Positions 24,221 through 37,890 of a stretch of DNA of 64,000 bases are shown piece by piece; the first letter of the stretch is position 1; the number at the start of each line of letters is the position of its first letter. The stretch covers positions 186,001-250,000 of the forward strand of contig JAHEWK010000002.1 of assembly GCA_020740775.1 (NCBI GenBank), in the 5' to 3' direction. The position numbers were made by a program, and so were the translations under genes. The DNA is from Ilyonectria destructans (lineage: Eukaryota; Ascomycota; Sordariomycetes; Hypocreales; Nectriaceae). The notes under the pieces were generated by a model. It did not search any database. It was not told the DNA's origin and saw nothing but the letters and a program-made list of their open reading frames with translations.

Positions 24221-25119
24221 ATGTCACAAACGTCCAAGTCCGTTGCTTTAGTAACAGGTGGCGCTTCAGGCATTGGCCTTGCCCTGACCAAGCACCTCCT
24301 TGCAAAGGGCTATCGTGTCGTAATAGCCGACCTCAACGCCGAACTCGGTGCCAAGGTCAGCAGCGAACTTGGACCAGACACCATCTTTCACCATACCGAT
24401 GTTTCAGTCTATGCAGAACAAGTCGGGCTCTTCAAGCGTGCGTTCGAATGGGGCGGTGGACGGCTGGACTTTTTCGCCGCCAACGCAGGAATTGCGGATC
24501 AACAAAACATGTACCAGAGCAACGAGGATCTCGATGAGAACGGCGATATCAAACCACTGAATCTCAAGGCAATGGAAGTTGATCTAGAAGCAGTGATTCA
24601 GGGAATATGGCTTTTCAAGCACTATGCTCGCCGGAATGCCACACCTGGGGGCAAAGTTGTCATCACATCTTCAATGGCTGGGTTTTAGTATGTGGCTGCT
24701 AGATTCCCCTGCCAGGCTAGTATCAAATGAGACTAACATAAGATCTTCTAAATAGCTCTTCTACTGTCAATCCGCAATACTGCACGGCAAAGCATGCCCT
24801 CTTAGGCCTCACTCGCTGCGTCGGCCCGGTACTCTTAGAAAAGGAAAACATTACTGTCAACGCCATCTGTCCAGCATTTATCGTGACGGGACTCTGCCCG
24901 CCGGCCGTGCTGAATCTCTTCCCAAAAGAGCACATCACACCCATGAGCACTGCTATCAAGGCATACGACACTTTTCTACATGACGACAAGATGACAGGTC
25001 AGACGGTGGAGCTTAGTTTGGACCGGCTTTATTTCCGGGAGCAGCCTGAGTATGCTAACGACAGCGAGAGATGGCTGTCGCAGGAGGCCCTAAAGGTATG
25101 GGAGCAAGCATACAAGTAG
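24221..25119 (+). CDS. Short-chain dehydrogenase/reductase SDR2
   Basis: Classical SDR of 276 aa from two exons, 24221-24687 and 24756-25119. The 68-nt intron has a clear CTAAC branch point. The cofactor motif TGGASGIG is at residues 12-19 and NAG at 88-90. Catalytic Tyr164 and Lys168 sit in QYCTAKHALLG, with Ser150/151 before them. The C terminus (TGQTVELSLDRLYFREQPEY) resembles 15-hydroxyprostaglandin-dehydrogenase-like fungal SDRs rather than SDR1. It appears intact. Likely oxidises a hydroxyl of a pathway intermediate; the substrate is unknown. Confidence 0.9.
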
Positions 25120-25905
25120 CTTCCAATGCAAGATAGAGCCTAGAGTTGATATGGATATGTTAGAATTAACACCTAGGTGGGCTCGATGAAATTTACTCTT
25201 GCAAGACAAACGTCTTTTTCACACACCACGTGACTTATTTCAATGGTTGTAAAATATTAACCCCTCGACGATGATTAGTCGTATGAGAATAACTAAAATT
25301 ATCAATTGCCTGGCAAATATTACACAACAAAAGCCGCTTCTGTTGTGCGAGATCTTTAAGGTACAAGTGTGCTAAAAAGGAGACATCGATTTCTCTCTCT
25401 ATATACGCTGTTAAATGTTACCTCAAATTAACTACTTTAAAAATCAATTTCTATACTGGTAAATTCGTTTTTAAAATACGAGCAAGTGATGGGTGGCAAG
25501 ACCACTATGGACGAGGTTGCTAAATCATCGCTTGTCGTTTTCAAAATAATATTCTCAAGTCAAGTTTTGCATTATAAGTTAGTTTTCGAGCTTGCCAAAA
25601 TTTTATTTGTTTCTTCTAGGATTCGGGGAACAAGAACTTCTTCAGCAGGTCGAAGGCTCCAGTACTCACATAAAGCTAGGAAACACAACGAGTAGCTATA
25701 ATTTGATCCCGCTATATATTATTTGAGACCTCCTTGCGGTGGCGGAAACGTTAGAGTGCTGTGCAGGCTTCGACTTAAGAACGTTTGGAGGCGTCACGAT
25801 CAATTTTCGAGCGTCTTCTATCTTTCCTAGTATAAATTCTAATGACAGATTTGGGCCTAATATATAGAGCGAAATCAGGTTATTCGTGTTGATCTATTGT
25901 TCGTC
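25120..25905. other. Downstream region of SDR2 at the island edge
   Basis: Composition is moderately AT-rich. No gene recognised; the short open frame near 25486-25695 lacks any familiar motif and a plausible context. Confidence 0.4.
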
Positions 25906-26093
25906 CGAACAGAGAAGGCCGCTCTGTTGATGTTGGCGGAAGCCTTCGAAGCAGGGTGGCTGATCTAGAAGCAGCAGGAATTCGTTGACAGCATCGGCGA
26001 AGAGGTGTTTGACCCCTGGTTTGAGGAGCTCTTGTATTGCGTGCAGGTGGTGCGGATAATAACCAGCTAAGGCGAGAGGGCGGATTCAGATAA
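25906..26093 (-). pseudogene. Coding-like remnant of unknown gene
   Basis: A stop-to-stop frame of about 61 codons with strong protein character on the minus strand (for example YYPHHLHAIQELLKPGVKHL, then NEFLLLLDQPPCFEG). It has no ATG and normal GC, and is flanked by AT-rich repeats. I do not recognise the family. It may be the tail of a cluster gene destroyed by the transposon block. Confidence 0.3.
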
Positions 26094-26112
26094 AGATCTT
26101 AGGGTGCTAGGT

Positions 26113-26297
26113 TGGGTTGTGGGATTTGTGACTCTTAGTTTATAAAGGTTAGAATAGCTGTAAGGGCGAAAGAATTAGATAGGATTCTGGCAGAAAGAAA
26201 AAGAGCAGCTTAAAACTTAAAGTTTGGCTTTAGTAACTATAATATATATAATGAAAATAGAGTAAATTGAAGTATTAGGTTTCTTATTAAGGGAGAG
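26113..26297 (-). mobile_element. SINE-like element, truncated copy
   Basis: Matches the right half of the 19588 element in the same orientation, from about TGGGATTTG through GGTTAGAATGGCTG-like and GATTCTGGCAG to a decayed TTATTAAGGGAGAG end. The poly(T) half is missing. Many transitions relative to the full copy. Confidence 0.65.
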
Positions 26298-26372
26298 TTT
26301 ATATAATAAATAGCTAAAAGAAAGAAAATATAAAAATTACTTTATTTATTAATAAAATATATATAATAAGTA

Positions 26373-26808
26373 ACGTATATAATAAGCGAGTGCACCAACC
26401 AAGTGAGTGCACCACTTATACTGTACAGCTAAAAGTCATAATTTTCAATTTCCTAAAATTAGCTATATAATTCTAAGAATTCTAGGGGATTAATTTTAAA
26501 TATTTAAATAAAAAAGTCATAAGATAGTACTTTTTCTAGACTTTTAAAAAAATTACTTAGCTTTTTAAAAATAAAAATAAGAAAAAACACAGTGTGAATA
26601 AGACTTTTTTAAATAACTTCATAGAGAACGTTTTTTAAAGATCTAGAAAATTTTATTATTATAATAATTACATTAATAGATCTATGGTTTAAATTATAGT
26701 TATTTTAAGTCTAGTTTGGATTTTTAAGAAATCTTTTAAAATTGCGTTTTAAGGTATAAAACTGCTTGGTGCACTCACTTGGTTGGTGCACTCGCTTATT
26801 ATATACGT
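26373..26808 (-). mobile_element. 436-bp MITE, copy 2
   Basis: Same length and ends as the element at 12087 but inverted, flanked by TA on both sides. Half-sites AAGCGAGTGCACCA and AAGTGAGTGCACCA are 3 bp apart. The interior differs from copy 1 by only a few bases, so both copies moved recently or escaped RIP. Confidence 0.9.
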
Positions 26809-26810
26809 TA

Positions 26811-27236
26811 AGTGTAATAAATAAGTAAGTATAATAATTTAAAATTTCTTAGTATATATACCTTATTTTTAAAGTACTTTAAAAAATTCTAATAAATCTA
26901 ACTTAAGCCTAAACTAGCTGTAAGTTTCAGAATAAGCTTATTATATAATAAATTACTATATATAATTTCTATAGGTTTTTAGAAAAGTTACTTATTAAGA
27001 TAGTTAGAGAAAAGTATATTTATACTGTATAATTAGCTATTTCTCTATAAAGAGTATTTTTAGAAAGTTTAAAAAAGTTATTATATAGCTTTATTTTAAG
27101 CTAGAGAATTAAAAATAAATTTTCTAGATTTTTAGCTATTTTATTTCTAGTTTTAGAGATTTAAAATTTAGCTATTTTTAGTTATATAGTATACTATTAT
27201 ACTTACTTATTTATTATACTTACTTATTATATATAT
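26811..27236 (+). mobile_element. Diverged MITE abutting copy 2
   Basis: A 426-bp segment with AAGTAAGTATAATA at the left. At the right, read inverted, two AAGTAAGTATAATA half-sites lie 3 bp apart, ending CTTATTATATATAT next to TA. The half-site core matches the pogo-like element at 27412 rather than the neighbouring 436-bp MITE. The body is weakly similar to the 436-bp family. Confidence 0.65.
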
Positions 27237-27411
27237 TAATTATATTTAGTAAAGTAAATTAACTCTATAATAATAGTCTGGTTTTAAATATAATAATTTA
27301 TATTTATAAAATATATAAAACTTTTTCTACTCAATATAATATTTTAAAGATTAAAGCTTTAACTATATTTAAACTTTTTATAAATATAAAGTAATTTATA
27401 GCTAGTATATA

Positions 27412-29603
27412 ATATATATAGTAAGTAAGTATAATAGATAAATAAGTATAATAAAACTCCTAACTATTCATATAGAATATAGAATAAAAATATAATAAAG
27501 TATTTAATTAAGTAATTTTAATTACTTTACTCTTCTTTAGGTATTTTAATAACTATTTAATATATTCTTATATTATAATCTATCTTACTATATCTTCTAT
27601 AGTATCTATTCTTTACTTACTTTAATTCTTTTTAATTACTACTTCTTAATAATTTAGCTATTATCTATATATTAATATCTTTCTAATTAATTATATTCTT
27701 TTTCTTATTTATAGTTATCTTTTTTTTATTTTATAGCTAGATCTTTTTTACTTTATACTTCTTATTAAAAGTTTTATTTATCTATTAAAGAATCTAATTT
27801 TCAGACTTTAATAATACTATTTAATATATTATTATTTTTATTCCCTTAGAAAATAAATTAAGTATATTAATAATAGATACTAAAAAGCTACTTTAATACC
27901 TTTTAATTTATCTTTTAAGATATTTAAATTAAGAAGTAGCCTTAAGAACCATCTTTAGTATCTTAAATACCTAAAAGTTAAAGAGGTTAGCCTTCTTTCT
28001 AATTAATATTAAAGTTTATAGCTATATATTAACCCTCGATAAAGGAACCTAATGTTTGAATTTACTGCATTTTCATTATGCATGTTACAGTTACTAAGGC
28101 TTAAGTTTGAGTTTCAAGCTGCTTTTTTCTTCTTCTACCGGAATCCTGTCTAACTTTTTCACAGCAGGGTTAAAGTCAGAAGGATTAAATTGAAGCTTCA
28201 GGCAGAGACCAGTATGCAATAACCTTATTATTCAGCTACTGTTTCTTCTGGTGCTGGGTGTAGTACTTACTGTTTATCTCTACTGTTTAAGAATACTGTA
28301 TGGCTTTAATCTATCTAATAATATTAAGTAGAGTTAAAAAAAAACTAAATAGCTATATATTAAGCTTTAATATAATACTTTCTAAGTTTAAAAAAATAAA
28401 TTTAGTACTTTTAAACTCTCTCTTAATATTACTTTTAATTATAGTAGCTTAATAGGCAGTATAAAAAGCTAGAAAGAACTCTATCTTTAAAATATATATT
28501 ATAGAATATCTAATTAAATACTTAATTTCTTAACTATAGGCCTTTTTAAGCAGCTTAAAATATTTAATATTAAGAGGCTAAAGTAGATAAAATAAATAAG
28601 AAGGTATATAGAGTATAATAATATTATTTCTCTTATAATATACCCTAAAGTTAGTTAAGTAGTAGCTTTTATATTTATTAAGAATTAGAAGATAATAGTA
28701 GCTATTAAATTGAGTTTTTATATACTAGTTAAAGTACTTAAGCTACTTAAAATATATTTTATTATCAGTCTAGCTATTTTAAGCTATTATAATAGCTAAA
28801 TTCCCTAAAAGATTACTTTTTTAATATTAATTAGTAAGATAATATTAGTCTGTAACTATAATAAATAGTAGAATTACTTAGCCTTCTATATTAATTACTT
28901 AAATAGCTATAGTCTATTTCTGGGTTTTAAGCTGTATTAATTTCACTTTTCTATATCTTTCTATATTTATAATAATTATTCCACTAATAATAATACTTAT
29001 TATAAAGTCAGTCTTATTAAAGTTATAAATATCAGTAAGAGAGTAATATTATATTTTGTAATTATATTTTCTATAAGCTTAAACTAATTATAAATAATAG
29101 TAGAATTTTTATATTTAGCTTTTTAGTAGTTATATCTATAATTAAAATATATCTTAAGATTTAAATATTACCTAATAAAGTTAAAAGCTTAATACTTACT
29201 AATAGATAATATATTATATTCAGTAAGTAGTTAGTTAACTATTTCTTTAATACTATATAGTTATAGAAGAAACTCTTATAAATTTAAATTTAAAATAAAC
29301 TGAATAATAATCTGCTTCTTTAGATTTAATAGTTTATATAATTTAAAGATAGTATTATATTAAAAAGGAATATTCTTCTATTAGTAATATAAAGCTTAAT
29401 AATAAATTTAATATATACTTATAGTATATTAAAAACTTAATTTTAAGTTATTTTAAAAAGCTTAAAGAGTAAGAAGAATATTTAACTTATTATTAAATTA
29501 TATTATAGTTAGTAATTAAAAAATAAATAATTATTAAAAAGATAAAAGTTTAAGAGATTTTTATTGTATTTATTTATCTATTATACCTACTTATTATATA
29601 TAT
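27412..29603 (-). mobile_element. Pogo/Fot1-like DNA transposon interrupted by a SINE-like insertion
   Basis: Ends ATATATATAGTAAG and CTTATTATATATAT next to TA. Left half-sites are AAGTAAGTATAATA, 3 bp, AAATAAGTATAATA. Subtracting the 316-bp insertion and its duplicated target leaves about 1.86 kb, the size of the 46617 element. The minus strand around 28790-28950 matches that element's transposase region (near 47290-47420). RIP has destroyed all frames. Confidence 0.8.
28033..28348 (+). mobile_element. SINE-like element with 15-bp target duplication (internal deletion)
   Basis: A 316-bp copy in plus orientation: it starts CCCTCGATAAAGG and ends in an A-run. It is flanked by the perfect 15-bp repeat ATAGCTATATATTAA (28018-28032 and 28349-28363). 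It lacks about 80 bp of the 19588 copy, including one unit of the GACTGCAGACAGCA pair. It lies inside the pogo-like element. Confidence 0.85.
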
Positions 29604-30155
29604 TAGCTAGTATATATATTATAAAAAAAGGAATATATAAAAGAAAAATAAAGTATAATTTATATAGAAGTAACTACTTAATCTATAGTAAAGTCTATTT
29701 AACTAGCTAGAAAAAATAGATATATATCTATAGAATATATAGCTTAAAAGCAGTTTACTTTATTTAACTCTAGAAATATTAATAGTTACTCTACTTTAAT
29801 ATAAGCTAAATATAACTCAGCTTACTTAAATAGATTTAACTTTAAATTAATATAACTTTTTAATAGCTATATTTTAAAAAGATACTTTAAAAAAGTAATT
29901 AGCTTTAATTAAATATAGTGTATTTAATTTAATTATAGCTAATTAATATTAAGTAATTCTTTTTTCTTTTTCTTTATTATAATTACTTTAATTACTAATA
30001 ATCTTCTTAACTTAACTATTAATATAGCTTAATATCTTCTACTAAAATATCTATAAGAAATTAATATTTATATATTTAATATTAAAAGTTAAAAAGAAAT
30101 ATAATATTATTACTTTTTATCTTATAAATTAATTTATTAAATAGTATAATTTAGC

Positions 30156-30665
30156 AGCTAAAAGAAATAGAAATAATATTTAATTTATTAATTTATTCTA
30201 AAGAAGATATATAGAAGATTATTATATAGGTATTTTAAATAGTTAGCTTAAAGCTATATTAAACTATATATATAAGATTAAATTAATTTAAAGCTTATAT
30301 CTTCTAATAGAGAAGTATCTAATAAAATAGAATATTAAGTTTATTATAGAAAAATTTACTAATAAAATATTAATAGAGCTTATAGCAGCTTAATATTTAG
30401 AGAAGGTAGAAAATAGAAATTAAATAAAGTTTATAGTAACTATTAAAATAAATTTAAATAAATCTCTTAAAATATAAAGATAATAATTTAATAGACTCTC
30501 TAGCTGCCTTAAGCCTTTTTAGCCTCTTTAACTTTTAAAAAGAATTTCTAAAAAAAAGAAATTATTCTTTTTTATAACTGCTTTAATCTCTTTTTTTAAT
30601 TTTATTTAAATTACTTTAGGAATATTCCTACTAGTAACTAACTAGCTTAAGTATTTCTAACTATC
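30156..30665. repeat. Unclassified ~0.5-kb repeat, copy A
   Basis: Begins AGCTAAAAGAAATAGAAA and ends near CTAGCTTAAGTATTTCTAAC. Copies B (34423-34535 plus 44209-44619, split by the gypsy insertion) and C (44624-45146) follow the same sequence. Conceptual translation gives a repeated tract like IEDYYIGILNS followed by LKAILNYIYKIKLI once stops are ignored. Family unknown. Confidence 0.6.
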
Positions 30666-33600
30666 TATTATATCTCTTTTTTACAGTTTAATAATTATTC
30701 TTAATTAAGCTAAAAGTATATATAATAAAATTCCCTCTCTTTTTAAAAATCTAATTAAAAAAATACAGTAAGTATTAAGAAATATCTTATTAGATACTTC
30801 TAAAAATTAATTTCTTTTAGTAATAAAAATTCTCTTTTTAATAACTTTTTCTTTTACTACTATTTTAAACTATTAGAAAAAGTTAAATAATACTATAAAA
30901 AGTTATTATTTATAAGCTTTATACTATTAATAGTATTTTTTATAATTAATTTTTATAATAGCAGAAGAAATAATATCTATAAAAATAGTATTAATTAGGT
31001 TATTTTACTAATATAAAAAAATTAAACTTTTAGTATAAAAGTTATATAGATTTTTAACTTAAGTATAAATAATATAAATTAGTTTAAAATATAAAAAGAA
31101 TTTATAAAATTAATATTAATAGTTATTTTCTTTATATTATTACTAATAGTAATATCAGTAAAATTCTACCTCTCTTTAGTAATAATATTATTATTAATAT
31201 AATAAAAAGTAATCTTTTTAATAAATTAAGCTATAGAGATTATTAAAGTTTTATAAGTTTAAGTTTTTTAATAATAAGAAGATAGATTAAATAAAGTATT
31301 TCTTATTAAAATATCCCTTAAAATATTAAAATCTTTATTAGTATTTCTTATTAAGATATTACTTATAGTAAACTTCTTATAAATATCTCTTATAGAAATA
31401 TCTAATTTAAAGTTTATATAAAATTCTATAAAATAGTAATAAATTTAAAAATTAATAAATGGAAGAAAAAGTAACTAATAAAATAGTAATAAAAGTTTAA
31501 GCTTAATTAAAAAAGAATAATAATATAGAGGCTTAAATTATAGTAGCAATTTCTATAGTAGCTAGAGTATAAAAAGTACATATATATATTAGTATTTTTA
31601 AGAGATTAAAAAATAAAAAAGCTTTTATACTATAGAGTTTAAATCTCTTTATAATAGTAAATTATAAAAATAGCAGTTTTTAGATTTTAAATTTTCTTAT
31701 TAATTTCCCTTTATATATTATAGTAAATAAATATATTCTCTTTTAGTAATTTCTATACTTATAATAAAGCTCTATTAATTTAGCTTTAAAGTAGAGTTTT
31801 ATAAGCTTTAAAATCTCTCTCTCTTTTTTATATTATTAATATTAAAACTTCTATATTATTTTACTTTAGATTTTTCTTTTTTTCTAGTTATTACTATATT
31901 AAGTAATTTTTATAATAGTATCTCTTTAAAATAAGCTAATTATTCTTTTTAATTTTCTTTAAAAAAGCTTTTTAATATTTATTATCTTATTAACTATAAA
32001 ATTAAAGTAGATAAGTTTTTATATTAAATTAGTATCTTTTAGAAGAATTAAGATATTATTCTTCTTTATTTCTTTTCTATATTAAAGCTTAATTTAACTC
32101 TAACTTTAATAAGGTTTTTTATCTTTTTTCTATTAATTTAAGTTATCTAATAAAATACTTTTTTAAGTTCTAAAGATATTTTAAGTTTATATTTACAGTT
32201 TTTAAGCTTTTAATTAATTAGGCTGCTTTTTATATATTAAGTTAAATATCTAATTTTCTATTACTACCTTTTAAAAGGCCTTTTTTATTTAGTTTTTTAA
32301 GTAGACTTTTTTTGAAAAATCTAATTATTATAGTAAAAATAAAGCTTTTAGCTATTTATACTTTTTAATAGATTTTTATTCTAGTAGATTAAATTTATTC
32401 TAAAGGGTATTTTCTTATAAACTTCCCTTTTTATTTATATCTTATTAAAGCTTTTATTATTATCTTTATTAAGGTTATTAATCTAATTATATATTATTAC
32501 TATATTTATAGCTATTTCTTTATAATTACTTACTTTAATAAATATATTCTAACTTCTTTTTATATTTATATTTTAACTTTAAAATATATAAATAGTGTAT
32601 ATACTAGTAATATTTAGTACAATTAGTCTAACTGTAATTACAAGTATCTTTATAGATATATAGCTTTAAGTTATTAAAAGGATTCTTAAAAGTTCTCTTT
32701 TAGTAATAAAGCTATTAATTTAAATATATTAACTTTCTATATGTTAAATATCTTTAATTTCTATTTTTATTTATAGATTATTAATAAGTATCTCTTTAAG
32801 GCTAGTAGTATATCTAACTTTAAGATTTATTATTAGACTTTTTAAATCTCTATTTAAGCTCTTTATAATAGGTATTTAGCTTTTTAATTAATTTTAATAG
32901 ATTTCTTCTATCTATTAAAAAAGAAAAATAGTTTCTTTTTCTATTTTTATAGAATAAATAGTTAATAGTAATTACCTAGGGAATAATATTACTATTTAGT
33001 TAGTATTATTTCTATCTCTTTTAAATATATTTTCTCTATATTATTTCTTTTTATTATAAGATATTATTTATAGTAATAAATTTCTTTTAAGTAGTTATTT
33101 TAATTAGGTTTTAGCTTTTAAGACTTATTATATTTAAGTCTCTTTAATAACTTTACTTTTTATTTTCTCTATCTGCCTCTTTATATAGTAATACTACTAT
33201 TTCCAGCTAATATTATATCTCTAAATATTTAATAAGATATTTTAAACTGCTTTATACTAATTCTTATTCTTTTTATTTATCTCTAGAATATAAATTTAAA
33301 TCTATTCTTTAAATTCCTTCTATAGATAAATAATAAGCTTAATATTTAAGTTATTAATAAGCTATTACTAAATTTTAATATCTAATTTAGTAAAAAGTCC
33401 TTAGAGATAGATATAAAGAATATTAACTATAGCTTTATATATATTTTAAGTTAAATAGGTTTTTAGCTTATTAATTTCTTTAGTATCTAATTAGATATTC
33501 TTTTCTCTTTTTTCTTCTTTTTATTTTAATAGCTATATTAAAGTAGTATATATTATTAATAAAATCCTTATTTATTAGAGAATAATTCTTTCTCTTAAAT

Positions 33601-34422
33601 ACAGTCTTTTTAACTAACTATAAATTAAATACTTAACTATAGTAATATCTTTTTTATATAGATAAAAGAATAATTAATAAATAAAAAAATTCAGAATTAA
33701 TAGAAATAGAGTAATTTACTTCAGGCAGACTGTTATAATTATTAAAAAAAAGTCTTAAAATCTCTTATTTATTATAATTATTATAGAAATCTCTTAAAAT
33801 CTTTTAGTTATTATTCTTTTTTTATTAATATCTTATTAAAACCCTCTATTATATCCCTTTAGGCTTTAAAGTTCTTATATAAAAAATAGTTATTAAGGCT
33901 AATATAGCTAGACTTAAATTTTTTATAAGAAGCTATATTATAATTATTATAGTAATATATTTTTATTTAACTAACCTCTATATATTCTTATTTAGCTAAT
34001 AGCTTATTAAGTAGAATTAGCAGTTTAAGTTTTAAATAGCTCTTCTATAGATATAATTATCTAAAGATATTATTCTATAAGATACTTTTTAATTTAATTA
34101 TACTTTCTTTTTCAGTTTAACTCTTAAAGCTAAAGAGTTAATATAGTAATAAGCAGTATAGCTTAAAGTTTAGCCTATTATAGATATTACCTTTAATAGA
34201 AGATATTTTAAATAGAAACTTTTACTTTTTAACTGAATTAATTAGGCTTTTATAGACTTTCTTAACTTATAGAAAACCTAAAGAGATTTTAATTTCTCTA
34301 ATTTCTTTTTTTTTTTTTACTCTTCTTAAGTTTAGCAGCTTATAGTATAAAAGTATATTAATTAATTACTCTAATAAATAAGATTAATTAATTTATTATT
34401 TTACTGTAATTTTTAATTTAAT

Positions 34423-34535
34423 AGCTAAAATAAATAGAAATAATACCTAATTTATTAACTTACTCTAAAGGAGATATATAGAAGATTATTATATAGATAT
34501 CTTAAATAGTTAGCTTAAAGCTATATTAAATTATA
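34423..34535. repeat. Unclassified ~0.5-kb repeat, copy B (left part)
   Basis: The first 113 bp of copy B, broken by the gypsy element at 34536. The rest of the copy resumes at 44209 after the TTATA target duplication and ends near 44619. Confidence 0.6.
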
Positions 34536-34943
34536 TATTACAGTCTGACTATAACCTATATTAAGCTTTAGGTGCAGCCCTACTTTCTCAGCCTTTTAAA
34601 ATAGAATATAATTTAGCTATATATAATTACTCTATAATTACCTCTAATTACTAGTAATTATAATTACTTATATAGTAATTACACTTAATTACCCTAGTAT
34701 ATAGATAACTAAATAGTATATATTTACTATAAGTAGCTACTTAGCTATTAATATAACTTAATTACCTTTATTATTTTAACTTGCTATATATTATTATACT
34801 TAACTATTACTAGATATAATATTTATCTAGTAAGTAATACTGTAATCTATCTGCTAATATAAACCTACAGTTTATCTACTAGTAATTACTCTCTTACTTA
34901 CTCTATATTATATATATAGCAGACTAAAGATATAACTATTATA
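34536..34943 (+). repeat. 5' LTR of the gypsy element
   Basis: A 408-bp direct repeat of the 3' LTR (43238-44203 minus its insertion). It begins TATTACAGTCTGAC and ends ACTATTATA. The 3' copy has TGTTATA at its end, so the original ends were probably TGTTAC...GTTACA. Confidence 0.85.
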
Positions 34944-37890
34944 TATTAATAGCTCTTATTTAAAAAGGTTATTTATATTAACTATTAAGTAATATCTTAT
35001 ACTATTAAGATATCTAGAACTAACTGAATTTCTACTACCCTAAGTAATATATCTATACTACCAGCTTATATAGCTCTAGCAAATAATACTAATATAGCTG
35101 CTAAAGTTAAGTAGCTATATAATCTGGTCTGCACTCTATAGTAATAAGTATAGAATATACTAATACTAATTACTAGAAATAATAAATATAACTTAGAGGA
35201 AGTAATATAATTACTACTATTAGAGAAGTTTAATAGAATATCTAGTAATATTATACTTTTTATTATTAAAATAAAAAGATACTTCTAGTAGTATCTATAA
35301 TAGTTAGTATCTATAGAATTATAACTGCTATTTATAAGTAATTTAATATTTAGTAATATAAAAAACTAATTTAAATTTATTCTTAAAGACTTTCTTAATA
35401 ATAATAAGGCTAACTAAAATTAAAATACAGTTAATCTATTTATAGATTAAGAAAACTTTAAAATAGCTTTTAAAGATATATTTAGAATAGTTAATAAAGA
35501 AAGATAGATAGCTATAAAAATTTATATATTTAACTAAATCCATTTTACTGCTACCTATACTATTATACTCTAATAAATTACCTCTAAATTAAACTAAAAG
35601 AATAAGATACTTATAGAAATATTCTACTAAAAGCTAAAGGATAAAATTAAAGATAAACTCTATAAAGCTAACTGACTTAATATCCTCTTAGAATATATTA
35701 CTATAGCTATTAAAATTAATAAATAATAGTATAAAAGATATAGAGAGAAAGCTATAATATACTAAAAAGATTAAAATACTCTATATAATTCCTACTACTC
35801 TAACTAATAAGGAAATAGTAGAGAATAGAGAGGTAGTTAATAGAGTAACTCTTATAGAAATACCTTTTAGGGAATATATACTGAATCTATAGAACTTAGA
35901 GCTATATAGAGGCAGTCTTAAAATAAAAAGGATATTATATATTATAACTATAATAAAAAGGGATACTTCTTATAAGAATACTATAAACTAAAGAAAGAAT
36001 AATAATTCTAATTTATACCTACTGAATAATAATTATTAAATACTATCTAGAGATAGAGAGAAATAGAAATAGCAGTATAAATATAAATTATTACTATAGT
36101 ATAAGATATATATAAGCACTCTAGCTTAAGCTAGTCTATATATCTATCCAGCTAAAGGGGATATTTATCTCAGGAAGAAGTAAAAGTACTATATCTAGAA
36201 GAATCTACCTTAAGGGTAAATAAGCAGGAAAAATAGATAGAGTAGATACCAGTACTAAAACTATTAATAATCTAACTATCAGCAGAGATATTAAGAATAA
36301 TAGCTATAGTATAATAAGAAAAGCAACTAGAAACCTATTAAAGAGGAATACTAAAAGTACTAAATACTTAAAATAATATTTTAGATAGATAGCTAGATAA
36401 TTATAATATTAGGAATAAATACCCTAATTCCAGTAATAAAGAAAGACTGAACTCCTATATAGAAGAATATATACCTAGCACTCTAAAAGAAATAGACTAA
36501 ATAGCAATAAAGAAATTATAGTAGAATAAAGCTATACTTAATAAGTAAGGTAAATAACAATAGGAAAATAAGAAAGCTATATACTAATAACTTATAAGGG
36601 AATAATAAAATACTAAGAGATATAAATCTATCTACCTTTATATAATAATAAGATATAAAGTAAGAGACTATATAGTAAAACCTAAAGAAGAATTTAAAGA
36701 TAACTTTATTTTCTACTTCAGTATAAAAGAATATAATTAGATTTTATAGATTTTATACTACTATCTATAATATTACTATTACTTAAAGAATAAATAGACT
36801 TATAATTATTACCCCCTAAGATTACTAAAAATCTCTATTATTTAACTATATATAAAGTATAATATAGAGTACTATAAGAATATTAATAGATACCCTAAGT
36901 ACTATATTACTATTCTAAAAGTTAAAATAACTAGATTTCTATAATAGTATATATAAGGATTATAGAATCCTTAGGATTACTAATACTAGAAATACTGAAT
37001 CTATATAAAAACTAAAGTATACCTTTAGTATTAAAAGCAGAAGGAATAAAGATATTTCCTAAAAGAATAAAAATACTTCTAATTAGGGAAATCTGGATAT
37101 AATACATTATCTGATAATAATACTTAGTAAAGAGAAATTAAGAACTAGCTTAAGATAATTAAATAAGAAAGACTCAGACCTAACTAAAAAGAAAAAACCG
37201 ATATAATATTAAGATAGTAAGGTAACTATAAGAAATATAAGATAAGGAAAAGCTCTCTTTATATAAGAAGAATTAAAAAGAAGTATATCTCTATTTCTAT
37301 ACCTAATAATATCTATAAAGAAATATTTACAATAGATTACACTACTAAGGGATATATAAAGTATACTTAAGAAGAAAAGATTATCTATAAATATATGTAT
37401 AGAATATATAAAAATAGATTTAACTTTTTCTAATAAATTAATAGATAGGCTGAAGACTGAGAATAGTATAAGGTAGTTTAAATATAAATAAAAAACTATA
37501 CTTACCCTCTATAATAAAGTAATAGATAGACTAAAAGCTAGAAGAAGTAAAACTTCTAGTAAAAGCTCTATATATTACAGAAAGTATATAAATAGATTGC
37601 TTAGAAATCTAAATATAAATTAAGAGATACTAATATACTATATTAGTAGATAGCAGTATAGAATTTAACTATTTTTACTTAAGAGTAATAAATAAGTTAG
37701 AGCTACTATAGAGGAATAAATTAAATCTATATTAAGTGTAAAACCTTAAAGAAATAAATTTTAATTATAATAATAGATATATTACTAGGGAGATTAATTA
37801 CCTTAAAGTTTTTATAAATAAATATAATAAAGGTATCTTTTTTAATATTATTCCCTCAGTATAATATAATTTAGTTTTAAGCTATCTATA

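Larger units (their letters stand above)
29606..34535. repeat. RIP-mutated AT-rich stretch, unclassified
   Basis: Very AT-rich with CpA/TpG depletion; all frames are closed. It contains two copies of an unclassified repeat of about 0.5 kb (30156-30665, and the left part of a second copy from 34423). The spacing of those copies could mean terminal repeats of a 4-kb element, but no retroelement proteins were recognised. Confidence 0.6.
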
